From Zea mays (taxonomy: Eukaryota; Streptophyta; Magnoliopsida; Poales; Poaceae): a stretch of 64,000 bases of DNA. The stretch is taken from the NCBI RefSeq assembly GCF_902167145.1, contig NC_050096.1:160517825-160581824 (forward strand), in the 5' to 3' direction. Below the pieces are notes generated by a model. It saw only the letters and a list, made by a program, of their open reading frames with translations, did no database searches and was not told where the DNA came from. The position numbers were made by a program, and so were the translations under genes. Below are positions 44,383 through 55,958 of this stretch, in pieces; the stretch's first letter is position 1; the number at the start of each line of letters is the position of its first letter.

Positions 44383-45582
44383 TCATTTCTTTTGTGGTGG
44401 CGGGTACTGTGAATGTGTGTCATTGAATATATTTTCCGCCTCCTTTTCCTGGTTCTCTTTTGCCCTTAGACGCTGTAATTTTCGCTTTTGTGATCGTGTC
44501 AATCCCGACGGGCACCATCGAGGCATGGAGTATTTTGTATCGCCTGTTTTGATGGTAGTCGTATCCTCTTTTTTGGTTTTGTTGGCCGATTCACCAAAAA
44601 TCATCGACCCTTCATTATTTTCCTATATGATGACATCTACAATACCTATTTTGATGATATCCTTTTTTGTCGTTCTTTTGGTCGCTGTAGGTATATGCCC
44701 CCCTGCCGGATTGGTCGGCCTTTGAGGCCGAGTAGTCCGGCAATCTTGTTAGGTCTGTACCTGTTGACCGGATTGGGCGGCGCTCAATCGGTCTTGTACT
44801 GGAGGTGCCAACCTATTGAATATAGATGTTTGGGGTGCCCCCCAAGCGGGGTACTGTGGCATCCCAAATAGATATGGTGGCATACCCCACATTTGATTTG
44901 GGACATATGGTGGGGGTATGCACGTGTATGGATATGGCATAGGTGGATATGTGGATGGAGGTGTCCATGCAGGTATGTTAGGTCTTAATTGGACAGTATG
45001 ACCTTCCATTTCTTCCGATTGGTGAGGTGGTCCAATCGGTCTTACCTGACGTTGCTCACAAATGGGCGAGCGAGGTCGCTTCGCTGGCCAGTCACTGGGG
45101 CCGACCTTCTTTTTCACATATTTGGATAATAATTGATCGAAATTCGGACCGGATTTGACCAGCCAACCAGCTGCTTTAAATGTATTTGTTTTCCACGTAC
45201 CTATCTCTGGTCGTCGTGGTTTGAACGTACGTGGTCGTTGTGGGTCCTGAGTGTAGCCGGACTGTCTACTGGAATTCTTCGGACCGTTCGGAGAAGCTTC
45301 GGACCGTCCACGCCTGGATGTCAGACTGTTCGTGATGCGCAGCATAGGTTCCCGCGCCTGTCCCCATGTCTGTGCTTGCCCCCCAATGCCAGAGGTTGTG
45401 ATGGTCACTTTCAGGGTTTCTCCTCCATCAGGAGTTTTTTCTGCCACCACTTTCCTGCAAGAAACTTTATTACTTGCATCGGCCTCCCGTGCGTTGCCGA
45501 TGATGATTTCTTTGCCTTTTTCCTTATCGACCGTGCTGGGCCGAATTAGGACCTTTTTGCCCTCGAAGTCGATCATGTTCAT
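44383..45582 (-). pseudogene. Region between gag and protease of element E
   Basis: Two minus frames: 45582-44749 (MNMIDFEGKKVLIRP..., then a Pro/Tyr-rich stretch with YPPMPYPYTCIPPPYVP) and 44604-44383 (RSQKRKLQRLRAKE, basic). In related Gypsy polyproteins these linker blocks lie between the zinc knuckle and protease. They are broken from each other and from gag by stops and frameshifts. Confidence 0.65.
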
Positions 45583-45612
45583 CGGAAAGGGCTACCTACA
45601 TTTCCTGAAATT

Positions 45613-47650
45613 TTAATCGTCCTTCGTTAATGGCCGATTGAATTTGTCGACAGAATACGTTAAAATCACTAGTGGCATGAGAAATGAGTTATGCCACTTG
45701 CAGTATGCACGACGTTTCAGTTCGTCGGCAGATGGAACAGTATGATTTATTTTAATGTTGCTATTTTTAAGTAATTCATCGAATATCTTGTCACATTTGC
45801 CAACATTAAATGTAAATTTAACCTCCTCATGTTGTTTCTTTTGAACTGGATGTAAGGAGGAACAAGCCAAAGATTTGGCCTGCTTTGGCCAAACCATTTC
45901 AGCAGCGTACACTTCAGTTGATTCGTTGTCCAACCTATTTTGGTCGCATTCTACTATATGGACATTATGACGAAAATTTTTGGTAGTTTCTTTGCTTCGG
46001 CTTTCACAGGCCAAAGCTTTTTGGTGTAATTGTGCTAGTGTGAAAAATTGGATGCCTTCTAATCTTTCTTTTAAGTAATATCGCAACCCATTAAAGGCTA
46101 ATCCTGCTAGTTGCTTTTCTGCTAAATGAATTTGGAAGCATCGGTTTCTTGTATCTCGGAATCTCCGGATGTAATCATTAACCGATTCGTCTTTCGCTTG
46201 TCGCAAGGCCACTAATTCCACTAAATCTAACTCGTAGTCACCGGAAAAAAAATGATCATGAAATTTTTGTTCTAAATCCCCCATGACAAAATAGAATTAG
46301 GAGGTAATGTAGCGTACCATGCGAACGCGGTTCCTGTTAAAGACAATGAAAATAAACGCACGCGAAATGCTTCTGTGTCGGCCAATTCTCCTAATTGTGC
46401 TAAAAACTGTCCTATGCGTTCATGCGTGCTTTTTCCTTGGTCACCCGAAAATTTTGCAAATTCAGGTATCCTGGTTCCCTGTGGGTATGGGTGGTGATCA
46501 AATCGGCTATCATTATGTTTCTGATATGATTGCCCCAGGGACCATGCTTACTCCGAGCTTATCTTGGAACGCTCTAGCTATTTCTTCTCTCACTATATCA
46601 ATGGCAGCTGGTGCCAGACCACCGGCTCTCTGGTCAAACATAGGTGGGGTTGGCTGGATATGAGCATGTTGTCTTCCCCCACCCCCATTGGTTTGAGTTA
46701 TATGGTGCATTACTATTTGCCCTATATGGCTCATAGGATTGACCGTACCTTTCCGGCCTTCTAGGCGGGGCCAGAAAGCTTTCCTGGGCTTGGGATTATG
46801 TATTAATAGGCTGATGCATTGCATAGTGTGATGGGAAATGTTGCTGGGATAGTTGAGGATTTAGGTAACAATCCTCCTCAAAAAAATCTGCGCCGGACCG
46901 TCCGGTTGAATACGCGGACCGTCCGGCGGTGTGTGCGGACTGTCCGGATATGTGCCTGGACCGTCCGTGATTATGTGCGGACCGTCCGTCGCTGTATGCG
47001 GATGGTCTGACTGGGTAGTTTAGATTCTGCGCAGTACGTTGTGGCTCGGGCGCATGTTTGGGTAACTCACTAAAAATGGGTCTGACCGTTACTGGTCTGG
47101 ACGGTCCGCGCTCACGCGCGGACGGTCAGGACATGTGCAAATTGGCTGATTTACTGCCGATTTGTGGTTGCTTAGGGTATGTGTCCATCAGCATCCCATA
47201 AAGGGGTTGTGACTGGTCGTGACAACCTGTAACTGATGTATTACACGTGTTTCCCCCTACTTCAACCTCGTGCGAAGAAAAAATTGCAATAGTAGATTTA
47301 TCAAATGTACGTACTAGTCTCCTATAATCATTTTGCATACCCCCTATGATATTTTGCATTTGTTCTCGCTGTTCATCTACGTAAATCTTAAGAGATTGTA
47401 GCTCGTTTTTGTTACTTACATTGGGGATATCTGGTGTGGGTCAGAGCGAAGCCGGATCCGTCGCCCTTTGCCGGACGACTTTATTGTTCATATCCACCTT
47501 AAAGTTGGCCAGGAACTTTGCCTTTGCCTCTTGAATCAGCTGCTCCTTATGCTCCTCGAACTGGAGCTGTTCGTCGGCCGGCTAGGTTTCCCAAGTCGGC
47601 TCTATAATGTTGCTGGGGGAGACTTCAGAGCTATCCCTTGAACCGGCCAT
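45613..47650 (-). pseudogene. gag: gag of element E
   Basis: The start is taken at ATG 47650 (MAGSRDSSEVSP), just inside the primer site. Early stops (WET*, ASL*) follow, and the N-terminal part (47400-46500) is poorly conserved and carries the palindrome cluster. The gag core is open at 46284-45613: MGDLEQKFHDHFFSGDYELDL, ESVNDYIRRFRDTRNRCF, and ends with the knuckle-like YCKWHNSF, where the usual continuation SHATNDC has been replaced by shifted sequence. Capsid function is lost. Confidence 0.75.
46885..47125. repeat. Cluster of CGGACCGTCCG palindromes in gag of E
   Basis: About eight near-copies of the 11-bp palindrome within 240 bp (46893, 46916, 46939, 46962, 46979, 47098, 47118 and others), roughly 20-24 bp apart on the left. 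The same motif fills the E LTRs. Confidence 0.8.
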
Positions 47651-47680
47651 TGAGGGCCGATTTGATGAGTCTATATGTGT

Positions 47681-47700
47681 TGTCCCCAGCGGAGTTGCCA
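47681..47700 (-). other. Primer-binding site of element E
   Basis: Minus strand TGGCAACTCCGCTGGGGACA, 8 nt inside the 5' LTR, a TGG-type tRNA primer site. Confidence 0.7.
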
Positions 47701-47708
47701 AAAAGTAT

Positions 47709-48285
47709 GTTGACACCTTTTTGGGCGCCAAACACTAAAAAAGAACCGCTGGCGGTGCTCTCTGCACAGGCGCGGACGGTCCGCGACCAGGGGTCGAACG
47801 GTCCGAGACCTGGCGCAGGGCTAGGGTTTCCTGCCTGACGGCCGGACGGTCCGCGCTTACAGGCCGGACGGTCCGCGCGTGTGCGGGGGTGGTGCCTGGA
47901 TCTCGCTCCCGGGAGGGACCCCGTCGGGGAGGAGAGATCCTAGGGGATGTCTAGGCTCGGCAGGCTGACATAGACTCTTCTAATCGACGTAGAATCGAAG
48001 AGAGGCGAGGAATTTGGGGATTGAGAGGCTAAACTAGAACTAGACTAGAACTACTCCTAATTGTACATGAAATAAATGCGAGATAAAAGTGTTATTGATT
48101 CGATTGATGATCACAAATCGGCTGTATACCTCTGTATTTATAGAGGAGGGGGGCTGGACCCTTTACAAACTAATCTCCCGAGCGAATTCCACGAATTTAG
48201 CTAACAACCGTAGCACAAAACTTGGAACCCTAATCTGCTCTGCGCACGCACGGACCGTCCGGTGGTCTCAATTTGGTGCCCAACA
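47709..48285 (-). repeat. Element E, 5' LTR
   Basis: 577 bp, plus-strand ends tgttgacacc and gtgcccaaca, the partner of 32721-33352. Confidence 0.85.
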
Positions 48286-48290
48286 GTGCT

Positions 48291-48500
48291 ATTGTGTTCT
48301 AGTCAAAAGAAAATAGCAGCAAGCTGATGTCCTCCAAAAGCGAAAAATGGAAAAGGAGATGGCTGCAGCATGCTGTCCTTGCAGTCAAAAGACTGCTTTT
48401 GCTGCTGTCCTACAGCAGAGATGCTGTGCGGATTGTTCTCCACACCATAAAAAATAGAAATGTTGTCTTCCACATGAACACCACATGACTTATTCCATCA
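48291..48500 (-). repeat. Copia D 3' LTR, proximal part
   Basis: U3-side half. The minus strand starts TGATGGAATAAGTC immediately after the polypurine tract AGGGGGAGAA (48501-48510). Confidence 0.6.
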
Positions 48501-48510
48501 TTCTCCCCCT
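48501..48510 (-). other. Polypurine tract of Copia D
   Basis: AGGGGGAGAA on the minus strand, between the end of pol (stop at 48536) and the 3' LTR. Confidence 0.7.
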
Positions 48511-48535
48511 AAGTCGTGTGTGTCGCCTTATGGAA

Positions 48536-48926
48536 AAGTTAAGCCATCCCAGACCTAGAACAAAGCTTAAGAAACTTGATCCTCCCAAGGGGCTTGGTGA
48601 GCAGGTCCGCAAGCTGATCTTTGGTGTTGATGTAGCGTGCCTTGATGCTCCCTTCACAGATGAAGTAGTACCTCACCCGGATGTGTTTTCTCCGTTCATG
48701 GAACACAGAGTTCTTGGCCAACGCCAGGGCGGACTGGCTGTCCACCTGGAGTTCCACTGCTCCAATGTCTCTCCCGAGGAGATCACCAAGGAGGCGAGCA
48801 AGCCAGAGCGCCTGAGTTGAAGCGGTGGAGGCCGCTATGTATTCGGCCACGCAGCTGGACATGGCCACCACCTGCTTCTTGACCGAGTGCCAGCTGATGG
48901 GGCACTTGCCGAGGAAGAAGAGGATC
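48536..48926 (-). pseudogene. RNase H domain of Copia D
   Basis: C-terminal end of the Copia polyprotein, continuing from 59404 across the chromovirus. It reads ISWHSVKKQVVAMSSCVAEYIAAS, LQVDSQSALALAKN, HERRKHIRVRYYFI and ADLLTKPL, the classic Copia RNase H order with the acidic residues in place. The usual His in RYHFI reads Tyr. Stop at 48536-48538. Confidence 0.8.
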
Positions 48927-48931
48927 TCGCT

Positions 48932-51900
48932 TGTCACACCCGGGCTTTAAGGAACAAAGCCAGGTGCATCTCATACATGCGCCAAAGAAGACAACACATA
49001 TAATAACAGAGTGTATAGAGATAAATGTCATAATAATCAGAGTATTTATTACATAGCGGAAGTCTTATTACAAAATAAAAGATAAATATAAAACGAACTA
49101 AGGATCGTCGGCACCAATGTCAATTGAGAAACGCCACCCAGATCGAATCAAACTTCTCGATACGTGGCTCCTCCTGAACCATCTATTCTTCTCCTTTGGG
49201 GGGTGTGAGACAGCAAGGGTGAGCTCACACATGTTCATCGCTCAACAAGTTGTGGGGAATAATGTGACATGAACTCGCCAAAGGTGGGAGTTCATGAAGT
49301 GTAAGGTTGATCAACAATAGAGGTTGAAGCTGAGCATTGCTTTTATAAGTTGGTCAAAATTTTATTAGCAGTTACTAAGTGAAAGTAAATACCAAACCAT
49401 AATAAAATAATAGAACAAAATTAATAACAAATCCCATGCGAATGCAAATGACAAATTGAGTTTAAGTTCCATAGATTAATCATCGGAGAGTCCTGAGCCA
49501 CTCATGACCGTGAGCTCGGCTAGTATACCAGTTTTACACTCTGTAGAGGTTGTACCCTTTACCCACAAGGCGTGTTTCCCATGTCGCCAGGGTTAGCTAG
49601 GCCCTTAGACACTACCGAGGTGAATGGCTAGGGATCCACTACGAGGCCCTTACAAAGTTCCACTAGCTTCCGAAAACCCGCTACAGTTTATGGGAAGAGC
49701 ACTTGCAAGAATCCCCCGTCTGACCGTCATCGCAGCAAATCAACCCGAGAACCTCCTTGAATGCAACTCCCCTACTGCCCTTGCCCCTTTCGGGTAAGGT
49801 AGTCTTCCACTAGCTTTCCTAATTAGTTAGCCAAGGGGTCCCATTCCTCCCTTGTGGTGGCACGTGTTTCTCAAGTTAAGCTCCATGTTCCAATTAACAA
49901 TAATATAATGATCTTGACATGAACACAAATAAAATAACATAATAACTAGAACATGGATATAATAAATGATTATCCCAAAACCATATAAAGCAATAGCAAA
50001 CTACCCAAGTGATTCAGGGGTAAACAAGGTAATGAGATAAACAATCTAGGGTGACCTATTGGGTCCCATCAAAATTAAACCTATGCATGGTAAATGATTA
50101 TAAAGAACATTATTGGGTAACAAAAGTGAATAAAGGGCACAACTTGCCTGGCACTTGAGATTCCAGGTACCAACTTGCTTTTCAGATGACACGTGCCCTC
50201 GCGCTAGTCGTAGCAATACAAACAAACATGGTATAGAAAAAATTAACATCACACCAAATATAATAACAAACTGAATGATAATGATCTACGCGAAGCTACG
50301 AGACTAACGCAACTTTAACGGATCAAATCGAAGTTAAAACGGAGGGGTTATGAATTTCCGAAGGTTCTATGTATTTTGTACTAGATTAAATAGAATATAA
50401 ATTTTGATGTGACTTTCATTTCAAAACAGAGGTACTATTTGATAAACAATAATATTATAAAATTATAGAAACTGGAATGGGTCAAAAAGGAGTTAAAATA
50501 AATTAAATATGATTTATACAAGTTTCTCGAATTATTTTTGTACTAAAATCAATTTCTAAATGATTTTCTCTGTTTTATAATCAGTCTGGACTGCGCGCTA
50601 ACTCCCAAAATGTGCAGGGGCTAACTTAGAAGATTCACCAGACCCAGGTAACAGTAGAACAAGGACGGCGGGTTATTTCTTTTATTTGCCAGGGGCTCTT
50701 TAGCAAATGGGCACGACGAAGGGGTATCTGCGCTTCAGAGCCATCGGATCCAATTCCTGCGGCCATGATTAGATCCTACCGTTGAGGAATCTGTATGTGC
50801 CAGGGATCGTTGGATCCAATATCTACGGGTAAGGTTCTATCAGACAAAGGGGTATCCTTGATTCAATCTCAGCCGCACACTGTCCATCCCACGGTCGAAC
50901 GACTTCTTCATCCTCCATACATCTTTGCCTGGGGCCAGCCGTGCGTCGCACAGCCCTTATGTCGACCTTCCAGCAGGAGCGCCAAGCATCGCGCGGGTGC
51001 CCGCGATGAGGAGCAAGCCAGCCGGCGATGCCGCCGAGGGGGAGGAGTGGGAGTCCATCAGTGGCAAGAGACACCGGTATGCGGGTCAAGGCGGACGAGG
51101 AGCGCAGTGGAACGACGGTCGGATCTCACTGTCAAGCGGCGTCGTCTTCCTCCCGCCGTATACAGTCGCGCCGCACCAACACCCCCACGCGAGAGGCACC
51201 CCGGTGACAAGGGCCCACGAGGCCACGACGAACAGGTACAACTACCGCAGTAGCTAGGCGCGGGGTACGCGGTTATGTGACTCACTGGGAGGTTAACGCA
51301 CCGGAGATTTGGATGGGGACGAGGAAGATGGTCACCGGTGGACTTGCGGCGGAGCGCAAATCTCTTTGGCGAGTTGTCGAGGTGCGGTCCTTCACCTCCC
51401 GCCCAGCACCCCGCCGTCGAGCGCGAAGGACAAGAATGGCAACCCGAAGACTCCCTGTCGACTCTCCCTTCACAGCAGGAGGCTCCTTCAACTCCACGAC
51501 GTCTAGTTCATGGCTCCTCCCGTCGGTTATTAGCGGAATAGGAGAAGAGAAGCGCACTGCTTTATGGGCGAGATAATGGACGAGTTGGCCGGGTGAGGTG
51601 GGCGTATTTGCGGCAAGCTACGCCGCCAATCCCGCGTGGCTTGTTATGATCCCGTGATTCTTCCAGGAAGACGACACTGACCAGGTAGTCCCACGCATCA
51701 GAGATTGGCCGATCGTCGCTTGCGCCCGGTGTTGAGGCTGGTGCGTGGGGCCCATGTGGCAGCTGGTAAAGGCAGGAGTGGGCTGGCGGTCAACTGGCTC
51801 CGTGCGAGAGGGAGTGAATGGCCGAGCGAGCCCACCAGACAGTGCCAAACCGCGCTAGCTATAGTTGGGCCACGCGTGTATGGTGCGGGGACGAATTTTG

Positions 51901-52365
51901 GGCCGCCTGGGTAGGAAATAGGCTCGAGTCTGGGTTCCAATTTTTTTTTCTTTTTTCTATTCTTTTTCTTGTAGATTTCCAATTTAGATTCAATTTGTTG
52001 TGGAGTTCATATTTGGACCAAATAAACAACTGCATCAACTAGTATGAACATGTGCATTTATCTATTTATATATTTTTTCTTTGTATTTATATCATAATTT
52101 TCCCTTACTCTTTATACCATTTTCAAATTTCTAAAGGTAAGTTGGTCTTAAATCCCAATTTGGACATTAATGTATTAATATGATTATTATTGTTATTAAA
52201 TGCACACACAAAGAACTCCAACATGATGCATAATTTATTTAAGTGGTATTAGCCAATTAATCATTTTAAATATGGTTGTTCTCATGTTACAATAAATAGA
52301 TAAATAGAGGTAAAACACATAAAGAGGTCAACTCTATTATCATTATCTACAATTTGGGTATTACA
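48932..52365 (-). repeat. Chromovirus 3' LTR
   Basis: 3434 bp, plus-strand ends tgtcacaccc and gggtattaca. Small open frames at 50795-51285 and 51277-51576 recur in the other LTR but match nothing I know and occur in several frames at once, so I treat them as chance. Confidence 0.9.
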
Positions 52366-52382
52366 AATCCTACCCCCCTTAA
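52366..52382 (-). other. Polypurine tract of the chromovirus
   Basis: Minus strand AAGGGGGGTAGGATT immediately before the 3' LTR. Confidence 0.75.
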
Positions 52383-52403
52383 CGAGAATCTCGTCCTCGA
52401 GAT

Positions 52404-53628
52404 TTATGAAGGACTAGGGAAAAGAGGGGAAAATCTATGCGAAGCTCTTCTTCTCTCTTCATGGTGACTCCATTGCGCTTTGCACATCTTTGTCACTTTA
52501 TTCCTTGTAACTTGAGTCAATGTGTCCAAAATCTTGGTAGGATACTCAGCATAAGTCAGATCATCTTGAACACTAAGGTTCTCCATTGGTAGCTGATCTT
52601 CAGGTACCCTGAGACATTTCTTTAGTTGTGACACGTGGAATACATTATGCACCTCAGTTAGATTATCAGGTAGCTCGAGTTGATAGGCCATCTCTCCAAC
52701 TCGCCTAAAAACTATGAATGGTCCAATAAAGTGAGGGGACAATTTGTCCTTGACTTTAAATCTCCTCATTCCATGAAGTGGTGAAACCTTGAGGTACACA
52801 TGATTTCTTTCCTCAAATTCCAGTGGTCTTCTGTTATCCGCATAGCTCTTTTGTCTGGTCTGAGCTACCCTCAAATTCTCCCGAATTATACAGACTTGTT
52901 CTTCTACCTCTTGAATAAGTTCAGGTCCAAAGAACTATCTTCCCCTAGTCTAATCCAATATAGAGGAGTCATGCATTTCCTGCCATACAGAGTCTCTAAC
53001 GGTAACATCTTCAGACTGGCCTAGCAACTATTATTATATGAGAACTCAGTATAATGTAGACTCTTGTCCCAACTACTACCATGCTGAAGGGTACAAGCTC
53101 TCAACATGTCTTCCAATACTTGATTAGTCCTTTCAGTCTCTCCATCAGTCTCAGGATGGTAGGCCAAACTAAACTTCAAATTCGTATCCAAATTCTCATG
53201 AAAACTTTTCCAAAGTCCGGAGGTGAACTGTGATCCTCTATCCAAATCGATCTTCTCCGGTACACCGTGTAGAGACACAATCCGAGCCATATATAGCTCT
53301 ACCAATTGAGATCACTTATAAGTAGTCTTGACCAGAATGAAATGAGCCACTTTGGCCAGTCTATCCACAATAACCGATATAGAATCGTATCCTTTCGAGG
53401 TGCGAGGCAATCCAGTAATAAAATCCATACCGATCTCTTCTCACTTCCATTCGGTATTTTTAGTGGGTGCAGTAGTCCAGCGGGCCTTTGATGTTCAGCC
53501 TTAACTCTTTGACACACATCGCACATAGCCACATGTGCAGCCACATCTCTCTTCAGTCCATACCACCAGTACTTCTGCTTCAAATCCTGATACATCTTCG
53601 TACTACCAGGATGAATAGAATAATCCAA
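52404..53628 (-). pseudogene. Integrase and chromodomain of the chromovirus
   Basis: 53628-53299 has the zinc-finger part (MDYSIHPGSTKMYQDLKQKYWW, CDVCQRVKAEHQRPAG) and a frame break near the first catalytic Asp. 53305-53021 has KIDLDRGSQFTSGLWKSF (the second Asp region) and HPETDGETERTNQVLEDMLRA with the catalytic Glu. After a stop near 53020, 52874-52404 carries QKSYADNRRPLEFEE, the GPF-like C-terminal block FIGPFIVFRRVGEMAYQLELP, VFHVSQLKKC and a chromodomain-like end (TKILDTLTQVTRNKVTKMCKAQWSHH). Such chromodomains are thought to steer integration to heterochromatin. Several frameshifts make it inactive. Confidence 0.8.
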
Positions 53629-53778
53629 GTCATGGGCTTCCTTTAAAACAGTCTCATGAAGGCTTTCAATCTCAGGAACTCATATCCGATCCTTGATCCA
53701 TACCATGCCTTGCTCATCCTCCGTGAATTCTGGACCTCGACCTTCAGTAATCAGATCCTTAATCTCTTGTATTTAACA

Positions 53779-55450
53779 TCACCAATCTGTCCTTCTATGG
53801 ATTTCTTGCTCCAAGGTAGGTTCCACATCGATAATAACTCCTTCAGTGTGAGCGACTATCCCCAGGTTAAGTCTCCTAAAATCCTCAACAATCTCATCAG
53901 CTAGTTGGGCAACAACAGCTGAATGAACATGCTCCTTTCGACTCAAGGCATCTGCAACCAAATTTGCCTTGCCCGGGTGATAGTGAATCTCTAAATCATA
54001 ATCCTTAATAAGCTCCAACCAACGACGTTGCCTAAGGTTGAGATCCTTCTGAGTGAATATATACTTAAAACTCTTATGATCCATGTACACTTGACACTTG
54101 TTTCCCATAATATAATGCCTCCATATCTTAAGCGCATGCACTACGGCTGCCAGTTCTAAGTCATGCGTGGGGTAGTTTAACTCGTGTTTCCGCAACTGAC
54201 AAGACGTGTAGGCAATCACATGTCCTTCTTGCATGAGCATACATCCTAAGCCTTGGCCACATGCATCACAATAAATATCGAATCCTTTCTACAGATCCGG
54301 CATAACCAACACTGGTGGTGACATCAATCTCTTCTTTAGTTGGTCAAAGCTATCTTGACATTTCTCATCCCTCTTAAACTCTCTTCCCTTCTCCAGAAGC
54401 GTGGTCATAGGCTTGGCAATCTTAGAAAATCCTTCAATAAATCTCCGATAGTATCCTACAAGTCTCAAGAAACTCCGAATCTCCATAACTGTAGTGGGTA
54501 TGCTCCACACCACTATCTCCTTGACTTTGACAGAATCCACTGATATTCCTGCATTATATATCCAAGGAATGACACCTCGTCAATCTAGAACTCGCATTTA
54601 CTGTACTTGGCGTAGAGTTGATTATCTCGTCGCTTTTGTAGCACCAATCTAAGATATTTCTTGTGATCACTATCACTCTTAGAATAAATAAGAGTATCGT
54701 CGATGAAAACCACGACGAATCTGTCCAAATCATGAACACCTTATTCTTCAGATCCATAAAATAGGCTGGTGCATTAGTTATCCAAATGACATAACGGTGA
54801 ACTCATATAATCCATATCAAGTCGAGAAATCCGTCTTGGGAATATCTGATGGCCTAATCTTCATTTGATGGTAACCCGATCGGAGATCGATCTTCGAGAA
54901 TACACTTGCACTTCTCATCCGATTAAATAAATCCTCAATGCGGGGTAGTGGACATTTGTTCTTTACAGTGACATCGTTAAGGGACCTATAATCCACGCAC
55001 ATCCCTTGCGATCCTTCTTTCTTCTATACAAATAGAATTGGCGCTCCCCAAGGTGAGGAACTCAGACGAATGTACCTAGCCTCTTGTAACTTTGTTAATT
55101 GCTTCTTAAGTTCTTTTAATTCTTCTATGGACATCCTGTACGGGCGTTTAGAAATAGGAACAGTCCCAGGTAAGAGATCAATGACGAACTCAACTTCCCT
55201 ATCTGGTGGCATCCCTAGTAACTCTTTTGAAAAGACATCCGGAAAAATCTCAAACCACCCGGATGTTGTTTCCATCAAACTCCTCATCTATGAAGAATGC
55301 CACACGTCTGGTAGTGGTAGTTACTGCAACTTCAACTTCAAATCCTTATCCTTTGGAACTGTTGAGTTGTACGGTTCCCTTATCACATTGTATATACTGT
55401 CTTTGCCTTTCTTAACCATGACATACCAAGGATCACGTCTATAGTGCTCT
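53779..55450 (-). pseudogene. Protease end, reverse transcriptase and RNase H of the chromovirus
   Basis: At about 55450-55400 the protease tail is readable in part. 55287-55024 starts reverse transcriptase ([38 protein letters not shown]). 55002-54817 has [21 protein letters not shown] and motif [16 protein letters not shown]. Motif C appears as [12 protein letters not shown] near 54700 but out of frame with its neighbours. 54540-54289 is the thumb, and 54240-53779 RNase H ([41 protein letters not shown]). At least five stops or shifts are present. Confidence 0.8.
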
Positions 55451-55943
55451 CTTCTAACACTATAGGGGTACTCCATCTGGGTTAGAAACACAGGGTAAGA
55501 AAGGAAGAATTGTAGACAAGGCGAGTAATTACGATGATTGTTACCGCGGGGGATTTATTAGCTAAGTAGATTAGTGTGTCACCTACTAAAGCTAATACAT
55601 TATCTTATGGTGGTACATGCTAAGATGCCCGTCTATACTATTTCAATCAATCAAAGAATCAAATCAGACATTGATCATCAGAACAATCAACCCACATTTT
55701 TTAAATAGAGAAAATAGTTTTAATTTCGTCTTAGGTTCCCTATCTCTTAAGAAGATCATAGTGGCAGGATTCCAAGGTGTGAAATCCATCTTGTCTTAGA
55801 GTAGAAAAGGTAAGAATGATCAGAGTAGAACAGTAGAAGGTGAGACAGGATCAAGATAAGGTAAGTATAGAATGATTCAGAATAAGGTAAGTAGGTAAGG
55901 GATGTCCATTTCTATCTAGGTTTCATCCTACAGTCAACATTTC

Positions 55944-55954
55944 CTCTGATACCA
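55944..55954 (-). other. Primer-binding site of the chromovirus
   Basis: Minus strand TGGTATCAGAG, complementary to initiator Met tRNA, 4 nt from the 5' LTR. Between it and 55450 lies about 490 bp of leader with no gag. Confidence 0.85.
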
Positions 55955-55958
55955 CTTC

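Larger units (their letters stand above)
32721..48285 (-). mobile_element. Element E: Ty3/Gypsy retrotransposon (minus), interrupted by C
   Basis: LTRs are at 32721-33352 and 47709-48285, with target duplication gtgct at 32716-32720 and 48286-48290. It is inserted in the LTR of Copia D. Along the minus strand are primer site, gag, protease, reverse transcriptase and the start of RNase H, then element C, then integrase, polypurine tract and 3' LTR. Own length is about 8.2 kb. Most of RNase H is missing and many stops are present, so it is dead. The LTRs and part of gag are rich in the palindrome CGGACCGTCCG. Confidence 0.88.

Noticed and set aside
44258..44725. A 155-codon plus-strand frame with hydrophobic segments
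   Set aside because: It is antisense to the gag-protease linker of element E and looks membrane-like only through base composition.
50795..51576. Several overlapping frames of about 100-150 codons in the chromovirus LTR (and 57907-58608 in the other LTR)
   Set aside because: They are open in many frames at once, both copies belong to one LTR, and no start context, domain or conserved protein is evident.
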